DNA from: Jeotgalicoccus nanhaiensis
GTDB lineage: Bacteria; Bacillota; Bacilli; Staphylococcales; Salinicoccaceae
Reading direction: 5' to 3'
NCBI GenBank assembly: GCA_004570955.1
Contig: SPPL01000004.1
Location: 96,755 to 160,754, forward strand
DNA length: 64,000 bases
Part shown: positions 54,595-63,912 of the stretch, one piece after another
How the letters are laid out: each line of letters begins with the position of its first letter
Numbering within the stretch: the stretch's first letter is position 1
Program-made: the position numbers and the translations under genes
Notes under the pieces: generated by a model
Told to the model about the DNA's origin: nothing
Seen by the model: only the letters and a program-made list of their open reading frames with translations
Databases searched by the model: none

Positions 54595-55116
54595 ATGTCA
54601 AAAGCACTCTTAATTATTGATGTGCAGCAGGGGTTTTTAAAGAGTTATAAAGAACTGCCCGACAGAATTGCAAAAGTTGCTCAAAAGTTTAAAGATAATA
54701 ATGACACAGTCATCGCTGTTCAGCACATTGATGATATGAAAGGCAGCCCCATTGAATTCGGTACATCAGGTGCTGAGATTCCGACAATTTTAACTGACAA
54801 AGCTGATATTACAATCCCCAAAAAATACCCTATATCTTTTAAAGAAACTATTTTGCAGAGTTACTTAGATGAACAAGGAATTAAGGAACTTTTCATTACA
54901 GGGTTTAATATGGAATTCTGTATTCTTTTTACTTCGATAGCAGCTGCAGACAGAGGCTACGATGTTACTGTGATCGAAGACTTGTGCGGCAGTGAAAATG
55001 ATGGCAGCACATATGAAATGAATAATTTAAATATTACAGATTTTATTGGCACAGTTATGGACTGGTCGGAACTAGTGACTAATAAATATTTGGAAGAGAC
55101 GGAATATGATGATTGA
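54595..55116 (+). CDS. Isochorismatase-fold cysteine hydrolase
   Basis: A 173-residue cysteine hydrolase of the isochorismatase family. The catalytic triad is D9 (LIIDVQQGF), a lysine near 76-77 (IPKKYPISF) and C109 (GFNMEFCI). Substrates in this family include nicotinamide, ureidoacrylate and N-carbamoylsarcosine; the type cannot be told. It overlaps the following kinase-like gene by 11 nt, so the two are translated together. The ribosome site is GGGAGATGG. Confidence 0.88.
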   Translation: MSKALLIIDVQQGFLKSYKELPDRIAKVAQKFKDNNDTVIAVQHIDDMKGSPIEFGTSGAEIPTILTDKADITIPKKYPISFKETILQSYLDEQGIKELFITGFNMEFCILFTSIAAADRGYDVTVIEDLCGSENDGSTYEMNNLNITDFIGTVMDWSELVTNKYLEETEYDD

Positions 55117-56014
55117 CTCACTAAAATCTCACTTACCGCTTCAAAACATTCAAACAATTACGCCGTTTAATAAAGGCTGGTCTGATGACCGGAAGTTTAT
55201 CGTTGTAACGGTTGATAATAAATATCTGCTGAGAGTCGGTGATATTAACAATAAGAATAGATACATCCAGCATGCCCGCCTGCTTGAACAGGCTGCGGAG
55301 AATGGTCTTCCTACTCATAGGCTTATTGCCCATGGAACTCTACTCGCTGATACACATTATTTTCTTCTTTTGGGCTGGCTCGCGGGAGATGACGCAGAGG
55401 ATGTTATTACTAGTTTTTCTCAAGCTGAGCAGTATAATCTCGGCCTTGAAGCAGGTAAAATTCTTAAAGTGATTCATAATTTTAAGCTTGTTTCTGCCAG
55501 TTCTGAATCCTGGGCTAAGAGGTTTAACCGGAAAATTGACCGTAAAATTGAGATGTATGAAAACTGTGAACTGAAATACGAGAACGGTCATCTGCTGCAA
55601 GATGTTGTCAGTAAATACAGACACCTGCTTGAAAATAAAAAAGTTGTCCAGCATCACGGTGATTTTCATATTGGCAATATGCTGATTGACGAAAATGACA
55701 AACTTCATATCATTGATTTTGACAGGCATGATACCGGGGAGCCTTATGAAGAATTCAACAGAATTACCTGGTGTGCTTCTCTAAGTCCCGCTTTTGCCAG
55801 CGGCAGAATTGATGGATACTTTAATAACGATGTACCCGATGAATTTTGGGAGCTGCTGCTCCTTTATATTTCATCCAACATGCTGTCTTCCCTCCCTTGG
55901 GCTATTCCCTTTGGCGATAAAGAGATTACTACTATGAGAAAATCGTATGCAGAAATTTTGGATTGGTATGATGATTTTATACGAGTTGTACCAAATTGGT
56001 ACAAAATATACTAG
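55106..56014 (+). CDS. Aminoglycoside-phosphotransferase-fold kinase
   Basis: A 302-residue APH-fold protein. The catalytic loop is VVQHHGDFHIGNML, the metal loop LHIIDFDRHDTGEPYEEFNR. The start ATG at 55106 lies inside the end of the isochorismatase gene (a second ATG follows at once), so the two are coupled. Related proteins phosphorylate small hydroxyl-bearing metabolites; aminoglycoside resistance should not be assumed. A long hairpin follows at 56031. Confidence 0.82.
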   Translation: MMIDSLKSHLPLQNIQTITPFNKGWSDDRKFIVVTVDNKYLLRVGDINNKNRYIQHARLLEQAAENGLPTHRLIAHGTLLADTHYFLLLGWLAGDDAEDVITSFSQAEQYNLGLEAGKILKVIHNFKLVSASSESWAKRFNRKIDRKIEMYENCELKYENGHLLQDVVSKYRHLLENKKVVQHHGDFHIGNMLIDENDKLHIIDFDRHDTGEPYEEFNRITWCASLSPAFASGRIDGYFNNDVPDEFWELLLLYISSNMLSSLPWAIPFGDKEITTMRKSYAEILDWYDDFIRVVPNWYKIY

Positions 56015-56030
56015 TCTGATCCGTTTGAAT

Positions 56031-56094
56031 GAGGATGAGAATTCTTCATCTTCAACCAAAGATTCCCGGTTGAGTTTGAGAAATTGTCATCCTC
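56031..56094. terminator. Nested hairpin between convergent APH and NhaC genes
   Basis: GAGGATGA (56031-56038) pairs with TCATCCTC (56087-56094), and inside it TCAACC (56052-56057) pairs with GGTTGA (56068-56073). There is no clear T run; it may be a bidirectional stop or a structured RNA. Confidence 0.5.
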
Positions 56095-56149
56095 ATCCGA
56101 ACACAAAAAATGCACTGAAATCACAAAATATGATTCCAGCGCATTCATT

Positions 56150-57676
56150 TTATTCGGCCGCAGCCTGATTTTTATTTTTTGTTCTTTTATTTACAAACAG
56201 CAATATTCCAGTCAATACAGCTGCAGTCGTTATAATTCCTGCAATCGAACTTTGTGTGAGTCCGGTCATGAGGAAGCCCGCACTTGCCGACAAGCCGATA
56301 ATAACAGCGTACGGCAGCTGCGTTCGTATATGTTCCATATGGTCTGCAGCAGAGCCGGTAGATGACATAATACTCGTATCGGAAATCGGAGAACAATGGT
56401 CGCCGAATACGCCTCCGCTGATTGCGGCGCCGATGACAAGCGGAAGTTCTAAATCAAGTGCAATCCCCATCGGAATCGCAATTGGTATCATAATTGAGAA
56501 TACTCCCCATGAACTTCCGGAGGCAAAGGCAATCAGACCGCCGAGAATAAAAATAATTACCGGTACTAAGAAGGCCGGCAGATAGCTTCCTGCATAATGT
56601 GCAATCACTTCGCCGAGTCCCATCTCTGTTGCTACAGTTCCAATCGACCAGGCCATAACTAAAATAACCGGTACAATCATAATCTGCATAATTCCGTCGA
56701 CATAGCCGTTTAACAGGTCCTCAAGCGGCATTTTGTAACGCAGTTTAGCATACAGCATGCCGCCGACTGAACCGAGAAAAAAGCCTGTCGTAATGGCAAA
56801 TATAATATCTGCATTTAAAAAGGCGCCCGTGAGACCATTTGTTGCGATATCGCCTGTCCAGAAAATAACTCCAAAGATCCCAATAAACAGCAGTGCCAGC
56901 GGTATAAGGAAACTGAAGATATCCGCCTCATCCGCTTCTTCCTGCCCTGTCTCATTGATCATCAGTTTATCGTGCTCTCCGTATAATTTACCAGTCTGAA
57001 TTGCCCGCTGTTCCGCTTTATACATCGGTCCAATATCAATTTTCATGTTAATTACAAGTAGCACGCCGACAATCGCAAAAATTCCATATAAATGAAAAGG
57101 AATCATCTGAATGAATAGCGTCCAGGGATTATCTGATAAACTGAGCGCTGCAAGCTGGGTTGCAATCAAACCTGTAATAAAGGGGGCATATACACTGATT
57201 GGCGACATTGACGCCACAGGACTGCCCATTGAATCGACGATATAGGCAAGTTTTACACGCGATATTTTTAATTTATCAGTAATCGGCCTTGTGACAGTAC
57301 CGAGTATTAATACCGGTTCTGTATATGAGAACAAAAAGGCGCTCCCCCAGACGAAATTCTGCCCTTTTTGACGGGTATCCACTTTTTTCGTCGCAAATTC
57401 TGCAAATGCTTGCCCCGCTCCCGTTGTACGGAGTACGTTGATAAACCCTCCGGTAAAGACGACCAGCAGTATTAACGATGCATTCCACGGATCCGCGATT
57501 GACGGCACCATAATTTCGTTAACTGTATATGTAAAACCTGAAACCGGATTCCATTCATTCATTACTGTTGCGCCAAACCAGACGCCTAAAAACAAGGCGA
57601 CAACAGTCTGCTTAGTAATAATGGCAATGACTATTGCGAGGAGTGGAGGTAAAAGAGATAACAATCCATATTCCAT
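56150..57676 (-). CDS. NhaC-family Na+/H+ antiporter
   Basis: A 508-residue antiporter with about 12-13 membrane helices. The GVFGDHCSPISDTSIMSSTGS loop and the IALDLELPLVIGAAISGG context are typical of the NhaC/YheL family. Such antiporters expel sodium or take up substrates in exchange. Fits a salt-adapted organism together with OpuA. It ends 136 nt from the APH gene with a hairpin between. Confidence 0.9.
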   Translation of the reverse strand: MEYGLLSLLPPLLAIVIAIITKQTVVALFLGVWFGATVMNEWNPVSGFTYTVNEIMVPSIADPWNASLILLVVFTGGFINVLRTTGAGQAFAEFATKKVDTRQKGQNFVWGSAFLFSYTEPVLILGTVTRPITDKLKISRVKLAYIVDSMGSPVASMSPISVYAPFITGLIATQLAALSLSDNPWTLFIQMIPFHLYGIFAIVGVLLVINMKIDIGPMYKAEQRAIQTGKLYGEHDKLMINETGQEEADEADIFSFLIPLALLFIGIFGVIFWTGDIATNGLTGAFLNADIIFAITTGFFLGSVGGMLYAKLRYKMPLEDLLNGYVDGIMQIMIVPVILVMAWSIGTVATEMGLGEVIAHYAGSYLPAFLVPVIIFILGGLIAFASGSSWGVFSIMIPIAIPMGIALDLELPLVIGAAISGGVFGDHCSPISDTSIMSSTGSAADHMEHIRTQLPYAVIIGLSASAGFLMTGLTQSSIAGIITTAAVLTGILLFVNKRTKNKNQAAAE

Positions 57677-57751
57677 ATCCTAAACACCTTTCGTATTTTT
57701 TTATCAATATCTTTTAATAATACAGCAGTGAGGGATTAATGAAAACAGTAA

Positions 57752-57779
57752 AAAGAGCAGGACCTGTGTCCCGCTCTTT
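57752..57779 (-). terminator. Terminator of the purple acid phosphatase gene
   Basis: AAAGAGCaGGAC pairs with GTCCcGCTCTTT around CTGT, with T residues after it on the minus strand. Confidence 0.85.
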
Positions 57780-57796
57780 GCTTAATGATTTAAATT

Positions 57797-59623
57797 TTAC
57801 TCATCACCGTTTTGAATACCGAACTGGTCTACAAGTTCCACCGTTCTTTCCTCACCGAGCATGAAATCTCCTTCCAGCTGATACATGCTGACAATCATTT
57901 CATCATCTTCTACTTCGTAAATGGCGAAGTTCTGTGAAGATGAGTCCCGGTTATTTGAATGTGAATCAGAAAATGCATCAGTTTCCTGCGGCTGGCCGCC
58001 GAAACCGAATAAACTGTTGTAGTAATCCATATCCTCCTCGGTCATCCAGTTAAGGTCCGGTCTTACTTCGTGCAAGTGGTCAAGTCCTTTAGAATATACA
58101 TCATCATACTCTTTTGTACCCCCTGTGTTAGGCAGCACATAAACCGTACCGTCGGGGTCTTCCATGTACTCTACACCGTTATCGCCGACGAATGTTTCGA
58201 CATCTTCAACTTCAGCGTTCGAGAAGTTTTCTTCTGTCGGTACATGTGTTAATGAATGAGTTCTTGAAATAACATGGTCGTGTCCCTGCAGCGCAAGGTC
58301 GATATCCAGTTCGTCGATTAATGCCGTCAGTTCTTCTCTTACTTTCTGCACATCTTCATCCTGCAGTGAGTGATACGATTTAGAATACAGCGGTTTGTGG
58401 TAGTTCAGCACGATCCACTCTGCACCGTTGGCGCGTGCCTCTTCAACGTCTTCAGTAATCCACTGCATCTGTTCTTCACCAATAGCCTTGCCTTCAGGGT
58501 TATCATCAGATTCTTTATTGTCATTCGTATTTAAGGTCACAAAATGCACACCGTTATAATCGAATGAATAGTAAGAACCGCCGTCAATTTTATCGTTTGC
58601 TACAGGGACGTTAACGTGTTCATTGAATTTTTCAGTCAGCGGCTCATCACCGTAGTTTAAAGCATATTCATCGTGGTTTCCTGAAGCCACTGCCATGGCA
58701 GCCTGCATGAAGTAAGGACGTGATTGTTCAAATAAATCCACCCATTCATCTTCCACTTCGGCAGTTTCGACTACGTCACCTGTATGCAGAACGAAATCAG
58801 CATCGCCTGCAGTTTCAAGTGCGTTCATTAAAGTATTGGCGCCGTATGACGCTTCATTACGCACGTTTTCATTCCAGAATGCGTTTTGAGTATCTGTATA
58901 ATGAACAAATTTGAACGGGTCTCCTTTTTCACCTGACGTTTTGAAGGTGCCTGTTTCACTGATTCCGCCCGCTTCGCTGCCGACCTGATAATAATAAGTC
59001 GAGTTCGGTTCGAGACCTTCCGCCTGTGCTTTATATGAATACTCCGTTACATCAGTCAGTTCAATATGACCGTAATCTCCGGACATCCATTCATCTCCGT
59101 GAGCCTGTTCATCTGTATAATAACCATTGATTACCGGTTCGCCGCTGCTGTCTTCCACCGGTTCACCTTCTTCATCTTCTTTCACTTCGGCAAATATGTA
59201 ATTTCCGTTTGCATCACGTTCAGCGTAACTTGAAGTGACTTCCGCCGCTTCTGCATCGAATTCCAAAGTATCATCAAAGTTCCCTGATTTAGACACCCAT
59301 ACTTTAGCATCTTCAAACAAGTCGCTAGTATACCAGTTGAACGCCATTTCCGTTGAAGTATCACCATTAATTGTTGTGATAATACGATTTGGTGTATTAT
59401 TTACAGGCACATCCGCAACCACCGGTTTCTCGCTCGAGAGTACCGGCGAGAATTCCTCCTGTTCAACTGCCTCTTCTGCCGGTGCTGTACCTGCAGCATT
59501 CGAACTTCCGCCGCCCGCAGCTTCAACCGGACTGAGTACTGCAGATGCTCCCAGTGCTGCTGCTAATAAACCAGCTGACAGTTTTACAACCAGCGGTTTC
59601 CTGTTATGTAAATCGTCTTTCAT
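57797..59623 (-). CDS. Secreted purple acid phosphatase-like metallophosphoesterase
   Basis: A 608-residue secreted enzyme. A signal peptide (1-36, ending VEAAGG) is followed by an N-terminal fibronectin-like domain of the purple acid phosphatase type and a metallophosphoesterase core with HYTDTQN, LHTGDVVE, ASGNHDEYA, NYHKPLYS and LQGHDHV, the dinuclear metal ligands in order. The protein is strongly acidic. It should release phosphate from organic esters outside the cell. There is no sorting signal, so it is probably free or wall-associated. Confidence 0.9.
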   Translation of the reverse strand: MKDDLHNRKPLVVKLSAGLLAAALGASAVLSPVEAAGGGSSNAAGTAPAEEAVEQEEFSPVLSSEKPVVADVPVNNTPNRIITTINGDTSTEMAFNWYTSDLFEDAKVWVSKSGNFDDTLEFDAEAAEVTSSYAERDANGNYIFAEVKEDEEGEPVEDSSGEPVINGYYTDEQAHGDEWMSGDYGHIELTDVTEYSYKAQAEGLEPNSTYYYQVGSEAGGISETGTFKTSGEKGDPFKFVHYTDTQNAFWNENVRNEASYGANTLMNALETAGDADFVLHTGDVVETAEVEDEWVDLFEQSRPYFMQAAMAVASGNHDEYALNYGDEPLTEKFNEHVNVPVANDKIDGGSYYSFDYNGVHFVTLNTNDNKESDDNPEGKAIGEEQMQWITEDVEEARANGAEWIVLNYHKPLYSKSYHSLQDEDVQKVREELTALIDELDIDLALQGHDHVISRTHSLTHVPTEENFSNAEVEDVETFVGDNGVEYMEDPDGTVYVLPNTGGTKEYDDVYSKGLDHLHEVRPDLNWMTEEDMDYYNSLFGFGGQPQETDAFSDSHSNNRDSSSQNFAIYEVEDDEMIVSMYQLEGDFMLGEERTVELVDQFGIQNGDE

Positions 59624-59761
59624 AAATATAACCCTCCTGTAAAATTGACTGACTATGTTGCTCCATTACAAATAGTACAAGACGAATATTTATATTCATT
59701 TAATGTAATGTAAAGATTACTTAATACTGGGAACTGATATCATAAGCTGGAACAAAATGAA

Positions 59762-59793
59762 AATAAGCCGCAGCATAATTTCGCCCCGGCTTA
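59762..59793 (-). terminator. Terminator of the GPP34 gene
   Basis: ATAAGCCG pairs with CGGCTTAT around a 16-nt loop; T-rich on the minus strand after it. Confidence 0.7.
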
Positions 59794-59800
59794 TACTCAT

Positions 59801-60478
59801 TTAATTATTATTCATAATAACAGTCGTTGTCACCACTGTTGTCGTTGCCATTAAGATGGCTGCTTCCATATCCTGTACAGTTTTGCTGACAGCTTTTCCA
59901 TATTCATTATTTTCGATAATTTCAGCGAGTTTTTTATCGGCTTCTTCTTTTCTTTCTCTGCCGAAAACTTCCGCTGTTAAATCACATGTTTTAATTAGGC
60001 TCAGCAACATCGCAATTTCGGAATCTGCTTCTCTATTATTAAATACAACATCATTAACATGCTTCCGGATTTCCTGTTCCGGCCGCGCATCCACTGTCGG
60101 ATAGACATTGGTGTTAAAAAAGAGAAAATATGTTTTGTCTTCTTCTTTCAATATCCCTTTATCAACGAGAGATAAGTACACCGGATCATTAATAGCTTTA
60201 GTATTACCTGAAAAGTGATTAATCCAGTGTTCAACCGTCCGCTCTTTATGGTCTTCTTTAATTTCATCAATGACCGTATTAAAGTATGAAATTTCGGTTA
60301 ATGTATCATCGGCAAGTATAACTTTACCGTCTTTTAATTCTATACGCCCCATCATTGCAAGCTCGGATAAGATCGAACCGGTCAGTCCGTAATTCAGCGA
60401 TGATGATGCCGAGGAAACCGCCGTGCCTTTTTCGTCATCCGTACCGAGCAGAATGAGTGCTTCTGCTATTGTAAACAT
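59801..60478 (-). CDS. GPP34 (Golgi phosphoprotein 3-like) family protein
   Basis: A 225-residue protein of the GPP34/GOLPH3 family: N-terminal FTIAEALILLGTDDEKGT, SLNYGLTGSILSELAMMGRI, then VYLSLVDKGILKEE and a C-terminal helical end. In eukaryotes the family binds phosphatidylinositol-4-phosphate; its bacterial role is unknown. The start is the ATG at 60478 with GGAGGTG upstream. The gene follows a GNAT gene (66-nt gap). Confidence 0.85.
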   Translation of the reverse strand: MFTIAEALILLGTDDEKGTAVSSASSSLNYGLTGSILSELAMMGRIELKDGKVILADDTLTEISYFNTVIDEIKEDHKERTVEHWINHFSGNTKAINDPVYLSLVDKGILKEEDKTYFLFFNTNVYPTVDARPEQEIRKHVNDVVFNNREADSEIAMLLSLIKTCDLTAEVFGRERKEEADKKLAEIIENNEYGKAVSKTVQDMEAAILMATTTVVTTTVIMNNN

Positions 60479-60544
60479 TCGGACACCTCCTGGAGTCTTT
60501 ATATTTAATACCATCTCCAGCCGAAGTTTAAACAATCCATTTAC

Positions 60545-61120
60545 TTACAGATTTCTGATATAGCACATGCACTTATATTTTCTTTCGATTGAATCGAACT
60601 GCTCGATATCATCTCCGGTATACTGCGCGAACATGTACAGCGGCTGAAGATTATCATCTCCCGGCTGCACACTGTGCGCCATGTCTTCATCTGACAAGTA
60701 AAGATGATAATATTCATCAACTTTTCTGTAAGCATTTTTTTCAAACCAGTCTGCTGAATGTCCGGCATCACGTGTCCATGCTTCAAGAAATTCGAGCTCC
60801 AGTTTAATTGCTTCTTCCACAGCACGTTCCATCAGCGCTGTACCGATGCCCCGTCCTTGAAAGTCCGGGTGTACAGCAAGATGCCAAATCATGCCGCCTG
60901 TCCCTTCTTCGGAACAGACTTTTTCATCTTTTGTATCGTATTCAATATCAATAAGACCAACCACCTGCTCATCTTCAATTGCCACCAGTTCTATACTTGG
61001 ATTTTCAAATGTTTCTTTTTCTCTGTGAACATCATCATAGTACGCCGTGTCTAAAAAGGACAGCACGCGGCATCTGACCCATCCTTTTTCATCTGCCGGT
61101 TTATAATTTCTAATTTCCAT
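60545..61120 (-). CDS. GNAT family N-acetyltransferase
   Basis: A 191-residue GNAT protein. The acetyl-CoA motif A is IWHLAVHPDFQGRGIGTALM (R/Q-x-x-G-x-G/A), with C-terminal AWTRDAGHSADWFEKNAYRK. The acceptor is unknown. It lies just downstream of the ThrE-type genes on the same strand (12-nt gap). Confidence 0.9.
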   Translation of the reverse strand: MEIRNYKPADEKGWVRCRVLSFLDTAYYDDVHREKETFENPSIELVAIEDEQVVGLIDIEYDTKDEKVCSEEGTGGMIWHLAVHPDFQGRGIGTALMERAVEEAIKLELEFLEAWTRDAGHSADWFEKNAYRKVDEYYHLYLSDEDMAHSVQPGDDNLQPLYMFAQYTGDDIEQFDSIERKYKCMCYIRNL

Positions 61121-61132
61121 AGTAAGCTCCTT

Positions 61133-61594
61133 TTAATTGTTTTTCTTCATAAAAAACAATCTTCTGTTTTTTATAAATAACAGTGCAAATTGTTCAGCAA
61201 ACAATATTCCAACGGCTATCGAGCCTGCGCTGATAATCACTTCCATAATTATATTAACCGCACTGGAATATTCCGATAAAATAATGCTGCTCGTGGCGTC
61301 GTAGGCAAGCCCGCCCGGAACGAACGGTATGATTCCGGGAGTCAGAAATATCGTCGACGGCTCTTTGTACACCCTTGCCATTATATGACTCATTATTCCA
61401 AGAGTAAATGAACCGATAAAAATAACCATCACAAGCGGCAGGTCAAATATATTTCCGATTGTCTGTCCCATCATCCACCCCGATGCACCGACGATACCCG
61501 CAGGGAGAAATAATTTTTTCGGCGCATCAAAAACAACAGCAAAAAAGTAGGATGCAGCAAAACTAAACACTAAGTTTAATATCCATTCCATCAT
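61133..61594 (-). CDS. Threonine/serine exporter-like small subunit (ThrE_2, DUF3815)
   Basis: A 153-residue protein with four membrane helices. It matches the small half of the split ThrE exporter: LFLPAGIVGASGWMMGQTIG and FLTPGIIPFVPGGLAYDA. It starts 9 nt after the large subunit and works with it to export threonine, serine or a related amino acid (family knowledge). Confidence 0.88.
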   Translation of the reverse strand: MMEWILNLVFSFAASYFFAVVFDAPKKLFLPAGIVGASGWMMGQTIGNIFDLPLVMVIFIGSFTLGIMSHIMARVYKEPSTIFLTPGIIPFVPGGLAYDATSSIILSEYSSAVNIIMEVIISAGSIAVGILFAEQFALLFIKNRRLFFMKKNN

Positions 61595-61603
61595 TATTCC
61601 TCC

Positions 61604-62371
61604 TTAAACGAATATTAGAACAGACGAAACGCCGGCTCCGATTGCAAATGAAGTAACCAGCGCTTCTGATGCTTTCGTCGTAAACATCATCATATGACCG
61701 CCGAAGAGATCCTGGATTGCATTCGTAATCAGCACTCCCGGAACAATCGGCATCACCGATGATATCAGCAATGTTGACAAGTCGCCTCCCGGAATATAAG
61801 TGTGGCCCGTAACGACGATTAAGGCGATTGTCAAACCGCCAAAAAATTCCGGTATGAACTGCTTCGCCATCCTTTTTTTAATTATCTCCGTCACACAAAT
61901 TCCGAGAGCACCTGCGAGGAAGGCCGTGAATATATCTATCTTTAAACCGTCCTGCAAATACAAAAAACTGAGCGCAATAAGCGCTCCCGCTATTGTTTTA
62001 AACCATATCGGATGATCTTTCGTCTTAATATATATTTGTTCAAGCAGGTTGAAAGCCTCTTTCAGCGTCAGCTCATCCCGAACCAGTTTCCGGGAAACGC
62101 TGTTCACCTTGGAAATTTTAATTAAGTTCGTATTTCTTTCCTTAATCCGGTAAATCCTCGGATATGACTCATTGTGCAGCATAAAATTTATAACAGTGTT
62201 TGTCACGAAACTGTTATTTTCGGTAAGGCCGTAGTGAGACGCTATATAACTCATCGTTTCTTCCGTCCGCGTCCCTTCAGCCCCCGCTTCCAGCAGTATA
62301 CGCGCTGCGAGCATAATAACATCTTTCACTTGTTCTTCATGATCGTCGATATGAAATGCTTCAACTTTCAC
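61604..62371 (-). CDS. Threonine/serine exporter-like large subunit (ThrE, DUF1212)
   Basis: A 255-residue protein with an N-terminal cytoplasmic domain (AARILLEAGAEGTRTEETM) and about five C-terminal membrane helices (FFGGLTIALIVVTGHTYIPGG, MPIVPGVLITNAIQD). The start is the GTG at 62371, because GGAGGTG lies 6 nt upstream; earlier in-frame codons lack a site. It forms a pair with the following small subunit. Confidence 0.88.
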   Translation of the reverse strand: MKVEAFHIDDHEEQVKDVIMLAARILLEAGAEGTRTEETMSYIASHYGLTENNSFVTNTVINFMLHNESYPRIYRIKERNTNLIKISKVNSVSRKLVRDELTLKEAFNLLEQIYIKTKDHPIWFKTIAGALIALSFLYLQDGLKIDIFTAFLAGALGICVTEIIKKRMAKQFIPEFFGGLTIALIVVTGHTYIPGGDLSTLLISSVMPIVPGVLITNAIQDLFGGHMMMFTTKASEALVTSFAIGAGVSSVLIFV

Positions 62372-62414
62372 CCACAGCACCTCCAAAAATAATCTATATC
62401 TATAATAATATAAA

Positions 62415-62446
62415 AAATAAGCTTCGGCACCTGCCAAAGCTTATTT
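62415..62446 (-). terminator. Terminator of the patatin gene
   Basis: AAATAAGCTT pairs with AAGCTTATTT, with GGC/GCC inside; a T run follows on the minus strand. Confidence 0.85.
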
Positions 62447-62449
62447 TGA

Positions 62450-63298
62450 TTACATATTTGCTAATGATTTAACCGCTTCAAACTTTTCTTTCGCATCATT
62501 GTATCCGAGCTCATAAAGTTGTTCCAGTTTCTCTTTGTTTCTCGTCGTTCTGCCGACACCAGTATCTTCACTCGGCGCGAGCACAACAATCTTGCCTTCT
62601 TTTTCCTGGTCAAAAATATAGTTCAATCTTTCATTATAATGTTTATATCTTACTTTCATCCGTTCATCGACTTTCGGATATTTTTTATAATTAATGACCG
62701 AAGAAATTTTACTCTGCTTTTTATAATAGCCTCTCGGTTTCGTAAGGACAACGACGTTTTTTAAAAAACCGTCACTCTCCGCTTTTATAATCGGCAGCGG
62801 ATCGACAATGCCCCCGTCCAGCATATAGCGTCCTCCATATTCAACTGCATCAGCAAAAAATGGAATAGAACTGGAAGCCCGCAGCAATTTCCCGAGCGTT
62901 TTCTCATCGTAGTCTTCTTTATAAAAGTACATCGGCTCGCCGGTTTCACAATCCGTCGTAACGATAACGAACTCATCAGGACCCGATATAATTTTATCAA
63001 CATCCAGCGGTACTATTTTATTAGGTATTTCATCGAAAATAAAATCCATCCCGAACAATTCGCCTTTAAGTATAAAATTAGTAAATGATAAATACCGTTT
63101 GTCGTTTACGAAATCAATATTGATAGTCCTGTTTCTGCCCTGCTGCTCCGACAGGTAGGAAGCCGCCATGCAAGCTCCCGCCGATACACCGATAATATAA
63201 GGAAAATGTATTTCGTGCTGTGCAAAATATTCCAGAACGCCCGCTGTATACAAACCCCGCATACCGCCGCCTTCCAAAACAAGTCCTGTGTCATTCAT
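62450..63298 (-). CDS. Patatin-like phospholipase
   Basis: A 282-residue patatin-family lipid acyl hydrolase with the Ser-Asp dyad: oxyanion GGGMRG (10-15), nucleophile S39 in GVSAG, and D161 in DGG. The protein has no signal peptide and should act at the inner membrane face. Bacterial members of this group (YjjU-like) are poorly characterised. Confidence 0.9.
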   Translation of the reverse strand: MNDTGLVLEGGGMRGLYTAGVLEYFAQHEIHFPYIIGVSAGACMAASYLSEQQGRNRTINIDFVNDKRYLSFTNFILKGELFGMDFIFDEIPNKIVPLDVDKIISGPDEFVIVTTDCETGEPMYFYKEDYDEKTLGKLLRASSSIPFFADAVEYGGRYMLDGGIVDPLPIIKAESDGFLKNVVVLTKPRGYYKKQSKISSVINYKKYPKVDERMKVRYKHYNERLNYIFDQEKEGKIVVLAPSEDTGVGRTTRNKEKLEQLYELGYNDAKEKFEAVKSLANM

Positions 63299-63445
63299 TA
63301 TATCCTGCTCCCTGTATCTCTTTATAAAAATGATGATATTATATAAAATATCACAGATTCCTGATATTTGTATAATCTACACATTGATATTATTTCACTT
63401 TATTGAGAAACTGGAAAATAAGAATACGCTTTCAAAGGAGCGCTT

Positions 63446-63661
63446 ATGAGCAAAGAGAAAATCAGCCGCTTTATATTTATGTACATACTTGTCTTCGTCA
63501 TAATCATTGCTGTGCAGTTTGTATTTCTGGACGAAGTCAGTATACTGAACTCCTTATTTATGCCGGCAGTCGTTGCGTTTTTATCACTCGCCGTCAGAAG
63601 CAATGTTAAAAAAGATGAGGAAATTGCAGCGCGGGAAAGCAGGAATCGCAGTAAAGATTAA
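63446..63661 (+). CDS. Small membrane protein of unknown function
   Basis: A 71-residue protein with two membrane helices (about 9-29 and 35-51) and a basic-acidic tail (VKKDEEIAARESRNR). AAAGGAGCGCTT precedes the ATG. The gene is divergent from the patatin gene and followed by array E. Similar short two-helix proteins are common in Firmicutes; no function is assigned. Confidence 0.65.
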   Translation: MSKEKISRFIFMYILVFVIIIAVQFVFLDEVSILNSLFMPAVVAFLSLAVRSNVKKDEEIAARESRNRSKD

Positions 63662-63685
63662 ACATTTGATTATTGGATGGCTGCC

Positions 63686-63845
63686 GGTTTACAACACCCA
63701 GTCCCCGTTGTTATCCCAGGGCTCTCGGTTTACAACACCGGTTTCCCGTTGTTATTCCAAAGCTCTCGGTTCACAATACCGGGTCCCCGTTGTTATTCCA
63801 GTGCTGCCGAATCACAACACCCAGTCCCCGTTGTTATCCCGGCCG
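63686..63845. repeat. Array E: four tandem 41-bp repeats
   Basis: Units start at 63686, 63727, 63768 and 63809, exactly 41 bp apart. Each carries TACAAC or CACAAC, a C-rich loop (ACCCAGTCCCC or close), then CGTTGTTAT, so ACAAC and GTTGT can pair. The same layout occurs in array D. Because 41 is not a multiple of 3, all three forward frames stay open here, producing false reading frames. It lies 68 bp from the IS-like transposase stop codon. Confidence 0.93.
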
Positions 63846-63912
63846 CAACAAAAATAAAAAAGGAAGCAGATTATGAACTATAACCTATAAAATAGACAAT
63901 TTAATAAAAGCG

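Noticed and set aside
55106..56014. Aminoglycoside resistance gene
   Set aside because: Only the general APH fold is seen; no close match to known resistance enzymes and no mobile context.
63573..63883. Overlapping small proteins across array E in all forward frames
   Set aside because: They consist of translated 41-bp repeats; because 41 is not a multiple of three, every frame stays open. No ribosome site supports any of them.
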